Shown piece after piece: positions 1 to 6,718 of a DNA stretch of 20,870 bases. This stretch comes from Bacillota bacterium (GTDB lineage Bacteria > Bacillota > Clostridia > Peptostreptococcales > Anaerovoracaceae), in contig JAFRLD010000133.1 of the NCBI GenBank assembly GCA_017431395.1, forward strand, positions 1-20,870. The letters are read 5' to 3'. Each line of letters begins with the position of its first letter. Positions within the stretch are counted from its first letter, which is position 1. The notes beneath the pieces are model-generated. The model saw only the letters and a program-made list of their open reading frames with translations. It did no database searches and was not told the origin of the DNA. The position numbers were made by a program, and so were the translations under genes.

Positions 1-76
1 CGCCGCAGCCTGCGAATATCCACATCATCGCGGATACCATGAGCGCAGCTGCCGCAAACTTGCTCCATCTTCTCAT
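1..76 (-). CDS. Lipoprotein, N-terminal fragment (runs off the window)
   Basis: Only the first 25 codons are inside the window. They read MRRWSKFAAAALMVSAMMWI followed by FAGCG. This is a short basic start, a hydrophobic stretch and a lipobox (FAGC), which is a type II signal peptide for a membrane-anchored lipoprotein exported by Sec. The start at 76 is chosen because an AGGAGGG ribosome binding site lies 7 bases upstream; another ATG at 83 is too close to it. A good promoter lies further upstream at 117-145. The mature protein is outside the window, so the function cannot be given; solute-binding proteins and many small lipoproteins start this way. Confidence 0.8.
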   Translation of the reverse strand, partial: MRRWSKFAAAALMVSAMMWIFAGCG

Positions 77-116
77 AAAACATCCCTCCTACTCGTTTCA
101 TACGATGATATATGAC

Positions 117-145
117 ATTATAAACAATATTCTCAATATTTGCAA
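117..145 (-). promoter_or_regulatory. Housekeeping promoter for the left-edge lipoprotein gene
   Basis: Read on the minus strand, TTGCAA (145-140) and TATAAT (122-117) are 17 bases apart. Transcription would start near 110, leaving a leader of about 35 bases before the ATG at 76. The surroundings are AT-rich with several AATATT repeats that could be an operator, but no specific regulator is suggested. Confidence 0.65.
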
Positions 146-202
146 TTGTATTGCAGTGTATACATACGTTCTAAAAAAATACTCACATTTCAAAAAAACA
201 GG

Positions 203-231
203 ATGACATCATCCCAACCTTGTGCTATAAT
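203..231 (+). promoter_or_regulatory. Promoter of the tRNA-Val gene
   Basis: ATGACA (203-208, five of six bases of the -35 consensus) and a perfect TATAAT (226-231) are separated by 17 bases. A TG one base before the -10 makes it an extended -10. The start would be about 238, just before the tRNA at 246, so the tRNA is probably transcribed alone. Confidence 0.75.
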
Positions 232-245
232 ACACTTCGCGAGAT

Positions 246-321
246 GATCCATTAGCTCAGCTGGGAGAGCGTCTGGGTGACAACCAGAAGGTCATTGGTT
301 CAAGTCCAATATGGGTCACCA
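246..321 (+). tRNA. tRNA-Val (anticodon GAC)
   Basis: The 76 bases fold into a complete cloverleaf. A 7-bp acceptor stem pairs GATCCAT with ATGGGTC (one G-T pair). The D arm is GCTC/GAGC. The anticodon arm is TCTGG/CCAGA around the 7-base loop GTGACAA, giving anticodon GAC, which reads valine GTC and GTT codons. The T arm is ATTGG/CCAAT with loop TTCAAGT. Discriminator A and the CCA end are encoded. It stands alone, with its own promoter upstream and a terminator 8 bases downstream. Confidence 0.96.
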
Positions 322-328
322 AAAAAAA

Positions 329-354
329 CTGCTGCACGGATGCAGCAGTTTTTT
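329..354 (+). terminator. Rho-independent terminator of tRNA-Val
   Basis: A perfect 8-bp stem, CTGCTGCA / TGCAGCAG (329-336 and 341-348), with loop CGGA is followed by six T. Eight A precede the stem, so it could also work in the other direction. Confidence 0.9.
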
Positions 355-536
355 ATGCCTTCAAGAAGCTGAGTTATGAGAAATTAACATTCGAAAATGA
401 AAGCATTTTTTTCTAGTGAGCTAGCAAAATTCCTCTATATTAAGCAGTTAATTCTTTCTAACCCCACCTCTGCGCTAAGCACTTTGCACTGTTTTTAAAC
501 ACTGCCTGCTTGGATACTTTGTATTTGGGCCCATGC
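355..536. other. Non-coding spacer, nothing recognised
   Basis: This AT-rich stretch lies between the tRNA terminator and the inverted repeat at 537-636. I see no gene with a ribosome binding site, no tRNA and no convincing promoter. A 70-codon reading frame crosses it on the minus strand (458-670), but it lacks a good ribosome binding site and runs through the purC terminator and the hairpin, so it is not called. Confidence 0.6.
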
Positions 537-636
537 CCTTCTTTGTGGCGAGGTGCGGGGGGAAATGCCGGAGCGGATTCCCGCAGGAGCAGCAGAGATC
601 CGGCACTTCCTCCCACCCCTCGTCCCACAAAAAAGG
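537..636. repeat. 100-bp imperfect inverted repeat, GC-rich, function unknown
   Basis: The arms 537-572 and 599-636 are reverse complements of each other over about 36 bases. Only four substitutions and one 2-base bulge separate them, and two of the substitutions become G-U pairs in minus-strand RNA. The outer end of each arm is CCTT(C/T)TTTGTGG and the inner end is TGCCGGA. The central 26 bases can extend the stem only in part. The right end overlaps the T-tract of the purC terminator. It could be a miniature mobile element, a REP-like repeat, or a large hairpin protecting the purC mRNA or forming a small RNA. No gene in the window explains it. Confidence 0.75.
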
Positions 637-662
637 AGCTGTCGCCCAAACGCAACAACTCC
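629..662 (-). terminator. Rho-independent terminator of the purC operon
   Basis: On the minus strand an 11-bp stem (662-652 with 645-635, two G-U pairs) around a 6-base loop is followed by six T (634-629). It begins 26 bases after the purC stop codon. Confidence 0.85.
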
Positions 663-687
663 ATAATCATTTCATTATTCCTTTTGA

Positions 688-1557
688 CTACAGCGTCTGT
701 CCCGTCAGCTTCTCGTAAGCCTCGATGTACTTAGCGATAGTCTTATCGATAATGTCCTGCGGGAGCAGGTAGTCGGAATCCGGATTCGCCTTAAGCCAGT
801 CTCTGACGAACTGCTTGTCATAGGATGGCTGGGATCTGCCGGGTTCGTATCCTTCAAGAGGCCAGAAACGGGAGCTGTCCGGTGTCAGGACCTCGTCGCC
901 GAGAACGATCTCGCCGTTCTCATCCAGACCGAATTCGAACTTGGTGTCCGCGATGATGATGCCCCTGGTCTTCGCGTAATCAGCGCATTTCTTATAGATG
1001 GCGATCGTCATATCACGGAGCTTTTCCGCGTATTCCCTGCCTTTGCCCGGGAATTCCTTCTCCAGAACATCGATGCTCTGCTCATAAGAGATGTTCTCGT
1101 CATGATCCCCGATCTCCGCCTTAGTGCTCGGAGTGTAGATCGGTTCCGGCAGCTGCTGGGATTCCTGCAGACCTTCCGGCAGTTCAATGCCGCAGACCAG
1201 GCCGGTCTTCTGATAGCTCGCCCATCCGCTGCCCGTGATGTAGCCGCGGACGATACACTCGATGGGCAGCATGGTCAGCTTGCGGCACATCATGCTGTTG
1301 CCATCGAACTGGGGCTGTCTGAAATACTCCGGCATGTCGTTCACATCCACAGAGATCATGTGGTTCGGCACGATGTCTTCCGTGTAATCGAACCAGAAAC
1401 GGGACATCTGTGTCAGCACAGTTCCCTTCTTCTCGATCTTGTTCTTCAGGATCACGTCGAATGCGGAGATCCGGTCGGTGGCGACCATGATCAGGCTATC
1501 TCCGTTATCATAGATCTCCCGGACTTTACCTTCTTTGATCGGTGTAAATTCTTTCAT
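688..1557 (-). CDS. purC: Phosphoribosylaminoimidazole-succinocarboxamide synthase (SAICAR synthase)
   Basis: This cytoplasmic enzyme joins CAIR and aspartate, using ATP, to give SAICAR in purine synthesis. The 289 residues are closer to the longer yeast ADE1-like form (about 300) than to the 240-residue Bacillus form. Hallmarks visible in order are KVREIYD near the start, the ATP-site run ATDRISAFDV, VRGYITGSGW (about 108-117), STKAEIGDHDENIS, IIADTKFEFG and LTPDSSRFW. An AGAGGA ribosome binding site precedes the ATG at 1557. The start lies only 15 bases after the PepSY lipoprotein gene, so the two are probably cotranscribed, ending at the terminator at 629-662. No other purine gene is nearby and no PurR-type site or purine riboswitch was noticed. 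Confidence 0.96.
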   Translation of the reverse strand: MKEFTPIKEGKVREIYDNGDSLIMVATDRISAFDVILKNKIEKKGTVLTQMSRFWFDYTEDIVPNHMISVDVNDMPEYFRQPQFDGNSMMCRKLTMLPIECIVRGYITGSGWASYQKTGLVCGIELPEGLQESQQLPEPIYTPSTKAEIGDHDENISYEQSIDVLEKEFPGKGREYAEKLRDMTIAIYKKCADYAKTRGIIIADTKFEFGLDENGEIVLGDEVLTPDSSRFWPLEGYEPGRSQPSYDKQFVRDWLKANPDSDYLLPQDIIDKTIAKYIEAYEKLTGQTL

Positions 1558-1572
1558 GGATTCCTCTTTTCA

Positions 1573-2007
1573 TTAATCGTCGTAGATCGAATCCTGGTCA
1601 CGATCCAGGATCTCTCCGGTGTAAGCATCGATGTCATAGCTATATTCGATCTCTCCAGCCTGGAACTCCACTTCATAGACTGTGCGACCATCATCCATAT
1701 CGAGATGGGCGTTGGAGTAAGCGATGTCAGCCTTTGATACACCAGCGTCTTTGCGGGCGATCTTCAGTGCCTTCTTCTCTCCGATCTCCTTCTGGGCTGC
1801 CGTCTCTTCTACAGCGGTCGTCTCCTCCGGAGCAGCTGTAGTCTCTTCTACAACAGTCGTCTCTTCCGCAACGGTCGTCTCTTCCGGAGGTGCCGCCTCT
1901 TCAGACTGTGAGCCACACCCTGCCATGGAGAACATCGCCACCAGGCAGATCGCGAGCCCGGCCGCCATCATAAGCAATGACTTCTTCGTTCTCATTTCTT
2001 TGTTCAT
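1573..2007 (-). CDS. PepSY-domain lipoprotein with a Glu-Thr-Thr repeat linker
   Basis: The 144-residue product begins with a type II signal peptide whose lipobox is MAGC (Cys about residue 31), so it is expected to be lipid-anchored on the outer face of the membrane. Residues about 40-68 are a low-complexity linker with five EETT/EETA units. The C-terminal 70 residues look like one PepSY domain: a helix (GEKKALKIARKDAG) followed by strands ending in YEVEFQAGEIEYSYDIDAYTG and an acidic tail. PepSY domains are often linked to peptidase inhibition or cell-wall proteins, but the target here is unknown. An AAGGAGAGG site 7 bases before the ATG supports this start. It lies between a hypothetical gene and purC. 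Confidence 0.85.
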   Translation of the reverse strand: MNKEMRTKKSLLMMAAGLAICLVAMFSMAGCGSQSEEAAPPEETTVAEETTVVEETTAAPEETTAVEETAAQKEIGEKKALKIARKDAGVSKADIAYSNAHLDMDDGRTVYEVEFQAGEIEYSYDIDAYTGEILDRDQDSIYDD

Positions 2008-2053
2008 TTCAGAACCTCTCCTTATTAACTAATCCCCAATAACGTTTACATTT

Positions 2054-2506
2054 TTATATGTCGTCCCCGAAGCTGAGTAGAATACAGCCTTCCAGATGTC
2101 CGAAATGAATGTGCTGGGCCGCGGAGCAATACAGATGGCCCCACGGGAAATCATAAAAGATCCCGTCCTCCGTGTCTCTTGTCGGCGGAATATCCATGTT
2201 CCTCTTAAGCCATTCCTCACAAATCTCCTGCTTCTCCCGGCTCGCGTCAATAACATCGCGCAGCGGCTTCTTCAGTTTCGGATCCAGCAGGATGACCTTA
2301 TGGCCTTTTCTCGTGATCCGCATGGAAACCTGAAAATCCACGCCGTCGTTTTCGATCGGATGATTGAAGATCGATTCCAGATACCCATGCTGGTGCATCC
2401 TGAATACAGCCTTATCGATATCGATCTTTTCCAGATCTTCGATGGTCGTTTCCCCGCTCAGGATGATTCCATCGACTTCTACGATTCCTTCTTTGATTCT
2501 ATCCAT
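2054..2506 (-). CDS. Hypothetical protein, 150 aa
   Basis: I do not recognise this family. The start MDRIKEGIV at 2506 is preferred over an upstream in-frame ATG at 2563 because AGAGGTG lies just upstream and a promoter -10 element (2546-2541) sits inside the longer version. The product is soluble and acidic, with no signal peptide or membrane segment. The N-terminal third (EVDGIILSGETTIEDLEKIDIDK) looks like a small alpha/beta unit. The C-terminal part is rich in aromatic residues and histidine (YDFPWGHLYCSAAQHIHFGH). It is probably the first gene of a unit with the PepSY lipoprotein, 46 bases downstream, and purC. Confidence 0.75.
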   Translation of the reverse strand: MDRIKEGIVEVDGIILSGETTIEDLEKIDIDKAVFRMHQHGYLESIFNHPIENDGVDFQVSMRITRKGHKVILLDPKLKKPLRDVIDASREKQEICEEWLKRNMDIPPTRDTEDGIFYDFPWGHLYCSAAQHIHFGHLEGCILLSFGDDI

Positions 2507-2540
2507 GTCTTCACCTCTCATGATACATATGATATTTCTG

Positions 2541-2546
2541 ATTATA
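2541..2546 (-). promoter_or_regulatory. Extended -10 promoter element for the 150-aa hypothetical gene
   Basis: On the minus strand TGCTATAAT reads as a perfect extended -10 (hexamer 2546-2541). The -35 at 17 bases is poor (TGGTTT), as is common when the -10 is extended. It supports the start codon at 2506 and separates this unit from the upstream transporter gene. Confidence 0.55.
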
Positions 2547-2586
2547 GCAGAAACAGCTTCCAAAAACCACCCGTTCAGAAATCTTT

Positions 2587-3696
2587 TTAGAGATCCGCCA
2601 GGTCATAGTCGAGCGTGATTTTCACATCGTAGCCCGGATAGGCTTCCTTCACCTTATCGGTCAGCTTTTGGCAGACTGCCTTCTTATCCGGCGCATCGAA
2701 ATCCACCACGATATCAAAGCGGAGAGAGGCCGGTTCCTTCTCCATATAGAATCCATGGGCCTGCAGGATATACGGCTCGTTCAGCGCCATTGAGGTGATC
2801 TGCTGACGCACCTGCATCGCCTGTGGATCATGCATATTCACTGAGTAGACCGAGATCCCGGTCAAAGGGATCCCGTGCTCCTCAAGGACTTTTGCCGTGA
2901 TCCTCCGCTGCAGCTCATCGAGCTGCCGTGCCGTCATATCCTCCGGCACCTCAATGTGTACCGATCCTACCAGACGGTCCGGCCCGTAATTGTGCAGGAT
3001 CAGATCGTAAGCTCCCTTCACCTCCGGGAAAGAACGGATCGTCTTGCGGATCGCCGACGCGGTCTCAGCACCTGTTCGTTCTCCCAGGATCTCACTGATC
3101 GTATCCCTGAGCATCTCCAGACCGGCCTTAATGATAAACAGCGCGATGATGGCACCGAGCCAGGCTTCCAGCCGGACATGCCATACGATATAAATGACCG
3201 CAGCCACAAGCGTAGAGAATGACAGGATCGCATCGAACAAGGCATCCTTTCCCGAAGCGATCAGGGAATCGGAATTCACTTTTTCCCCGACGCTTTTCAC
3301 ATACCTTCCCAGAAGGATCTTGACCAGCACAGCTGCGGCAACTATGATGAGAGCCACCGTGGAATAATCCGGTGTTGCCGGGTCGATGATCTTTTTTACC
3401 GACTCGACCAGCGCGGTGATCCCGGCATAAAGAACGATCGCTGCAATGATCATAGCGCTCAGGTACTCAATGCGCCCATATCCGAGAGGATGCGCACGGT
3501 CCGGCTCTTTTGCCGCGAGCTTGGTACCGATGATCGTGATCAGTGAGGACATGGCATCGCTCAGATTATTGACCGCATCCAGCACGATCGCTACCGAATT
3601 GGACGCGAGTCCAATCACGGCCTTAAACGCAGCCAGCAGTACATTGGCCCCGATCCCTATAATGCTCGTTTGAATGATTTTTTTGTCCCGTTCCAT
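2587..3696 (-). CDS. Cation diffusion facilitator (CDF) family metal exporter, possibly manganese type
   Basis: This membrane antiporter family exports divalent metal in exchange for protons and acts as a dimer. The 369 residues contain about six membrane helices in the first 210 residues and a cytoplasmic ferredoxin-like C-terminal domain (about 215-290), followed by an extra 75-residue extension ending in KITLDYDLADL. The helix-2 metal pair is N43-xxx-D47 and the helix-5 pair is D151-xxx-D155. Zinc members usually carry His in these pairs; all-oxygen NxxxD/DxxxD sites are associated with manganese transporters such as MntE, so Mn is my inference. GGAG precedes the ATG. The gene starts 5 bases after the HD-domain gene and is likely cotranscribed with it. 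Confidence 0.9.
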   Translation of the reverse strand: MERDKKIIQTSIIGIGANVLLAAFKAVIGLASNSVAIVLDAVNNLSDAMSSLITIIGTKLAAKEPDRAHPLGYGRIEYLSAMIIAAIVLYAGITALVESVKKIIDPATPDYSTVALIIVAAAVLVKILLGRYVKSVGEKVNSDSLIASGKDALFDAILSFSTLVAAVIYIVWHVRLEAWLGAIIALFIIKAGLEMLRDTISEILGERTGAETASAIRKTIRSFPEVKGAYDLILHNYGPDRLVGSVHIEVPEDMTARQLDELQRRITAKVLEEHGIPLTGISVYSVNMHDPQAMQVRQQITSMALNEPYILQAHGFYMEKEPASLRFDIVVDFDAPDKKAVCQKLTDKVKEAYPGYDVKITLDYDLADL

Positions 3697-3701
3697 ATTG
3701 T

Positions 3702-4193
3702 TTATCTCCTTTCAGACCCATCCCATCCGGCCGCCAGCATGGCATCAAGGCGGTCCTGCTGCTCCTTTCGCGGCATCTCGTACCCGCACTGGTGAAAGTC
3801 CAGCACATCCGCGTCCTTCACGATCTCTTCGATCGGCGAACCTATCTCGGATTTGCTGCTGTGATTTCTCACAGCGGTAGCGATCGTCTCGATCTCTTCC
3901 TTATTATATAGCCCGGTCCCCTCCAGGAACCGCTTCACCGGTTCATAACCTGCATGAGCGTGGCCTTCCTGTTTTCCCGTCACGATCCGTCCATAGTCAT
4001 GGCAGGAACAGGCGGCCGCCGCGAGCTCAGGGTCTGCCCCGCGCTGCAAAGCCAGCAGGTACCCGATCTTACCCGTTCCTATGGCGTGCACTTTCTCATA
4101 GATCGGGGTCGCATCCCTCTCCGGAATAAGTTTCGCGTATTTTTCGATCTCATCCAGCAGCATTCCCTGCATCGTGATCAGCCGGTTTTCCAT
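3702..4193 (-). CDS. HD-domain protein (metal-dependent phosphohydrolase superfamily)
   Basis: The 163 residues carry the spaced HD signature: H36, H65-D66 (in SCHDYGRI), H111 in VRNHSSK and D127 (in KDADVLDF). This matches small stand-alone HD proteins that hydrolyse nucleotides or other phosphate esters in the cytoplasm. The substrate cannot be read from the sequence. GAGGAAGG upstream supports the ATG at 4193, which lies 3 bases after the stop of the YjbR-EVE gene, so translation of the two is probably coupled. It is followed 5 bases later by the CDF exporter. This three-gene order gives no clear shared pathway. Confidence 0.85.
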   Translation of the reverse strand: MENRLITMQGMLLDEIEKYAKLIPERDATPIYEKVHAIGTGKIGYLLALQRGADPELAAAACSCHDYGRIVTGKQEGHAHAGYEPVKRFLEGTGLYNKEEIETIATAVRNHSSKSEIGSPIEEIVKDADVLDFHQCGYEMPRKEQQDRLDAMLAAGWDGSERR

Positions 4194-4196
4194 TTT

Positions 4197-5285
4197 CTAT
4201 CCTTCCTCTCTCTGTCTTATCGCTCTGAGCAGTTCCTCGGGCATTCGCCTCGCGCTCCGCACCGGAGAGCCGCCGTGCTCCCTCATAAATCCCAGTGTGA
4301 ATCTCGTCTTCGGGTATTTCTCGATCAGCCGGATCCGCATGGATCTCGTATATCCTTTGGTTTCTACGAACATGCCATGGTATCTGAGATCCGATTCCTC
4401 CACAAAACACCGGTACATGATCGCGGAATTCGGTGCCGCACTATAGATGTACACCTCATCGCCTGGCTTGATGTTGTTATGTTGATGCCATTCGATGCTC
4501 CCGCCGCCCGCCTCGAAACCCGCGTCTATATCGTAGACCTTCGGATTGGACGGGATGATCCAGGCATCCGCGTTCACATGTCCTGCAGCTGCTTTGCCCG
4601 AAACGAGCCAGCAGCTTTCGCGAATCAGTTCCATCACCCTGCGGTCGGTCAGTGTATCATCCAGGAGCACGCTGATCCAGTGTTTTTTGTTCATATGCCA
4701 GGCCGGACAGATCCCGTGCTCCCTCGTCAGAGCCGGGATCTTCTCCGGATCCGCTTTAAGGTTGATGACCTCTGCGATCATCTCCGGATCCCTCGGGTTT
4801 TCTTCCGCCCCGATCTCCAGCTTCCCATAGGCCACCGTCAGGATGACGGCGTACCACTTACCATTCACCCGGCTTTTGAACGTCCCGTTGCCGGGATACT
4901 TCTCCCACGGGAATTCCGGCGTATCTCCAAACTCCGCCTCGATCATGGCCGCGATCCGGTTCGACTGGTCATAGAGAAAATCCACAGGCACGAATCCCGC
5001 GTCCCTCACCTGCGCCAGCACCTCAAGGTATTCCTGCCGGACCGATCCGACGAACTCCCCGGTCTGGTTTTTTGCCCGGATCGGCAGGTATTCCTCGCCT
5101 GTATCGAGATCAATGACCTGTCCCCGGATCCCGCCCTGGCTTCCCACCTCAAGGACCGCCCGGAACTGTCCGTCCATGAAGTCCTGCTGCCACCGGTATC
5201 CGCTCTCTGTTCTTTGAAATCCGGCCGCCTCCATCTTCGCAAAGGCTGGTCTCGACCGTCCAAAAAAATCCGTTTCCAGGCTCAC
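4197..5285 (-). CDS. YjbR/MmcQ-like protein fused to an EVE-like domain
   Basis: The 362-residue protein has three parts. Residues 1-105 (ETDFFGRSRPAFAKME, then FMDGQFRAVLEV) are an N-terminal module often attached to clostridial YjbR proteins. Residues about 107-230 are the MmcQ/YjbR (CyaY-like fold) domain, with PEFPWEKYPGNGTFK, NLKADPE and MNKKHWISVLLD. Residues about 238-362 resemble an EVE/PUA-like domain (ADAWIIPSNPKVYDID, IEWHQ, KPGDEVYIYSAAPNSAIMYRC), a fold that binds modified bases in DNA or RNA. A GTG start at 5285 is chosen because AGGGGGAG lies 4-5 bases upstream, while the in-frame ATG at 5366 would lie upstream of the likely transcription start. It is the first gene of a unit with the HD and CDF genes. 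Its molecular role is unknown. Confidence 0.8.
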   Translation of the reverse strand: MSLETDFFGRSRPAFAKMEAAGFQRTESGYRWQQDFMDGQFRAVLEVGSQGGIRGQVIDLDTGEEYLPIRAKNQTGEFVGSVRQEYLEVLAQVRDAGFVPVDFLYDQSNRIAAMIEAEFGDTPEFPWEKYPGNGTFKSRVNGKWYAVILTVAYGKLEIGAEENPRDPEMIAEVINLKADPEKIPALTREHGICPAWHMNKKHWISVLLDDTLTDRRVMELIRESCWLVSGKAAAGHVNADAWIIPSNPKVYDIDAGFEAGGGSIEWHQHNNIKPGDEVYIYSAAPNSAIMYRCFVEESDLRYHGMFVETKGYTRSMRIRLIEKYPKTRFTLGFMREHGGSPVRSARRMPEELLRAIRQREEG

Positions 5286-5318
5286 TGTTCTCCCCCTCTT
5301 TGTCCAGCTTTTGCATAT

Positions 5319-5347
5319 AATATATACTATAATCGGGTTGCTGTAAA
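5319..5347 (-). promoter_or_regulatory. Promoter of the YjbR-EVE operon (divergent pair)
   Basis: On the minus strand TTTACA (5347-5342) and TATATT (5324-5319) are 17 bases apart, with a predicted start near 5312 and a leader of about 27 bases before the GTG. A second candidate, TTGCTA with TATAGT, overlaps it. Its -35 overlaps that of the plus-strand promoter at 5338-5366. Confidence 0.6.
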
Positions 5348-5366
5348 ATAGCAATTCTGTTATCAT
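5338..5366 (+). promoter_or_regulatory. Promoter of the acyltransferase operon (divergent pair)
   Basis: TTGCTG (5338-5343) and TATCAT (5361-5366) are 17 bases apart; the start would be near 5373. The inverted repeat TTGCT/AGCAA (5338-5342 and 5350-5354) covers the -35 boxes of both this and the opposite promoter and could be an operator. Confidence 0.55.
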
Positions 5367-5398
5367 AATAGCGTTGGAATATTAAGGAGATTTATTGT

Positions 5399-6670
5399 AT
5401 GGGAGAGAAAATCAAAGAGCGTGATTATATGTTCGACACCTTTCGTGGCATCCTGATGCTATCGATTCCGGTGTCTCATTTCACGAAGGCGTCAGCTAAC
5501 TGGTATCAGGCGCTGTACGAACCCGGATTCGCGCACCTGTCTTTTTGCGGATTCATGTACATTACGATCAACGTGTTCGTTATGCAGGCATTCATGTTCC
5601 TGTCCGGATACTTTTCCAAGAAGCCTGACCGGGCCCGTGAGACATCGTTCCGCGGCGTACTCTGGCCCTACCTCGTCTTCACAACGATCACGATGATCGC
5701 AGGCTATGGCTTCGATGTGGGCATCGGTACCTGGTTCAGCTATCTGACCCCGCCGTTCGCGTTATGGTTCCTGTTCGCCCTGTTCATCTACCGGTTCACA
5801 CTGAAGGATGTCATCAAGTTCGAGTGGGCGCTTCCGATGAGCATCATCATGATGTTTGCCGCAGGAGCCCTGCCGTTTGGCGAATACCTGGCGTTTGGCC
5901 GTATGTTCTCCTACTATCCGTTCTTCCTGATCGGCTACTACTGCTCGAAGGAGACGCTGGATAAGGTCCGGACTCTGAAGAATCATCCGGTGGTCCTTGC
6001 CCTGCTGGCCGCGGTGCTGGTCGGGGTCTCGATCTGGCTTGTATTCTATGGGCCGAGGCTCTCATGGTTCCTGCTAAAGGACTCCGCGGCTGCTCTGAAG
6101 GTACCTCTCTGGGAGGACTTCATCTGCCGGGGCCTGGTGTTCTGCCTGGCCTGCGGATGGATCGTACTCATGGTCAACATCCTGCCGAGCACGAAGAACT
6201 TCCTCTGCTATGTCGGGACGAACACGATGCCGATCTATATTTTTCATCTGGGTCTGCGTCACATCATCAAGATCAAGGGTCTGTATCTGGGTGCCATCGG
6301 CGCACTGATCGTCGCCTGGTTCGCACTGATCTCCCTCGTTCATAAGAAGCATAATAACTGGGCCATCTCGGTCACGGTCACCGTCCTCTCCATCGCAGGC
6401 GTCATCCTGCTCTGGAACTGCGGCATTCTGGATCCGCTGGTCGGCAAGTGTCCTAAGAATCTGGTCGTTTTCTTCCCGATGGTCTACGGCAGCGCGCTGC
6501 TGACGGGCATTTCCCTGTGCGCGCCGTTCTGGGTCAAACTCTACGACATCCTGACCGAGGGATTCCCCAGGATCCCGGCCATGGTAAACTGGCTCCAGAA
6601 TTTCGGTAAACCGAAGGAAGATCCGGAGGATCCGGAAGGCAATCCTGAAAACTATTCGAATCGTCAGTAA
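5399..6670 (+). CDS. Membrane acyltransferase, acyltransferase-3 family
   Basis: The 423-residue protein has about ten hydrophobic helices and the N-terminal pattern of the acyltransferase-3 family (related to fucose 4-O-acetylase): YMFDTFRGILMLSIPVSHF, with the conserved His at residue 27 in the first helix, followed by FMFLSGYFSKK. Such enzymes move an acetyl or similar group onto sugars or other surface molecules across the cytoplasmic membrane. The acceptor is unknown. The C-terminus is a hydrophilic tail rich in Pro, Glu and Asp (KPKEDPEDPEGNPEN). AAGGAG lies 9 bases upstream of the ATG. No glycan-synthesis genes are adjacent; a rhodanese gene follows 48 bases later on the same strand. 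Confidence 0.88.
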   Translation: MGEKIKERDYMFDTFRGILMLSIPVSHFTKASANWYQALYEPGFAHLSFCGFMYITINVFVMQAFMFLSGYFSKKPDRARETSFRGVLWPYLVFTTITMIAGYGFDVGIGTWFSYLTPPFALWFLFALFIYRFTLKDVIKFEWALPMSIIMMFAAGALPFGEYLAFGRMFSYYPFFLIGYYCSKETLDKVRTLKNHPVVLALLAAVLVGVSIWLVFYGPRLSWFLLKDSAAALKVPLWEDFICRGLVFCLACGWIVLMVNILPSTKNFLCYVGTNTMPIYIFHLGLRHIIKIKGLYLGAIGALIVAWFALISLVHKKHNNWAISVTVTVLSIAGVILLWNCGILDPLVGKCPKNLVVFFPMVYGSALLTGISLCAPFWVKLYDILTEGFPRIPAMVNWLQNFGKPKEDPEDPEGNPENYSNRQ

Positions 6671-6676
6671 CCGGCA

Positions 6677-6692
6677 GCGGCCAGCCGGCCGC
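6677..6692 (+). other. GC hairpin between the acyltransferase and rhodanese genes
   Basis: GCGGCC and GGCCGC form a perfect 6-bp stem with a 4-base loop, 6 bases after the stop codon. There is no T-tract, so it is not a standard terminator. It may stabilise the upstream mRNA or reduce read-through into the next gene. Confidence 0.5.
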
Positions 6693-6718
6693 GTCCCTTC
6701 AACGAAAGGAGGCACATG

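Noticed and set aside
458..670. A 70-codon reading frame on the minus strand, with overlapping frames on the plus strand
   Set aside because: It has no good ribosome binding site and runs through the purC terminator and the inverted repeat; its protein is low in complexity and matches no family I know.
3954..5351. A 465-codon plus-strand frame opposite the HD and YjbR genes
   Set aside because: It is antisense to two well-supported genes and its protein is rich in Arg, His and Pro, typical of a shadow frame in GC-rich codons.
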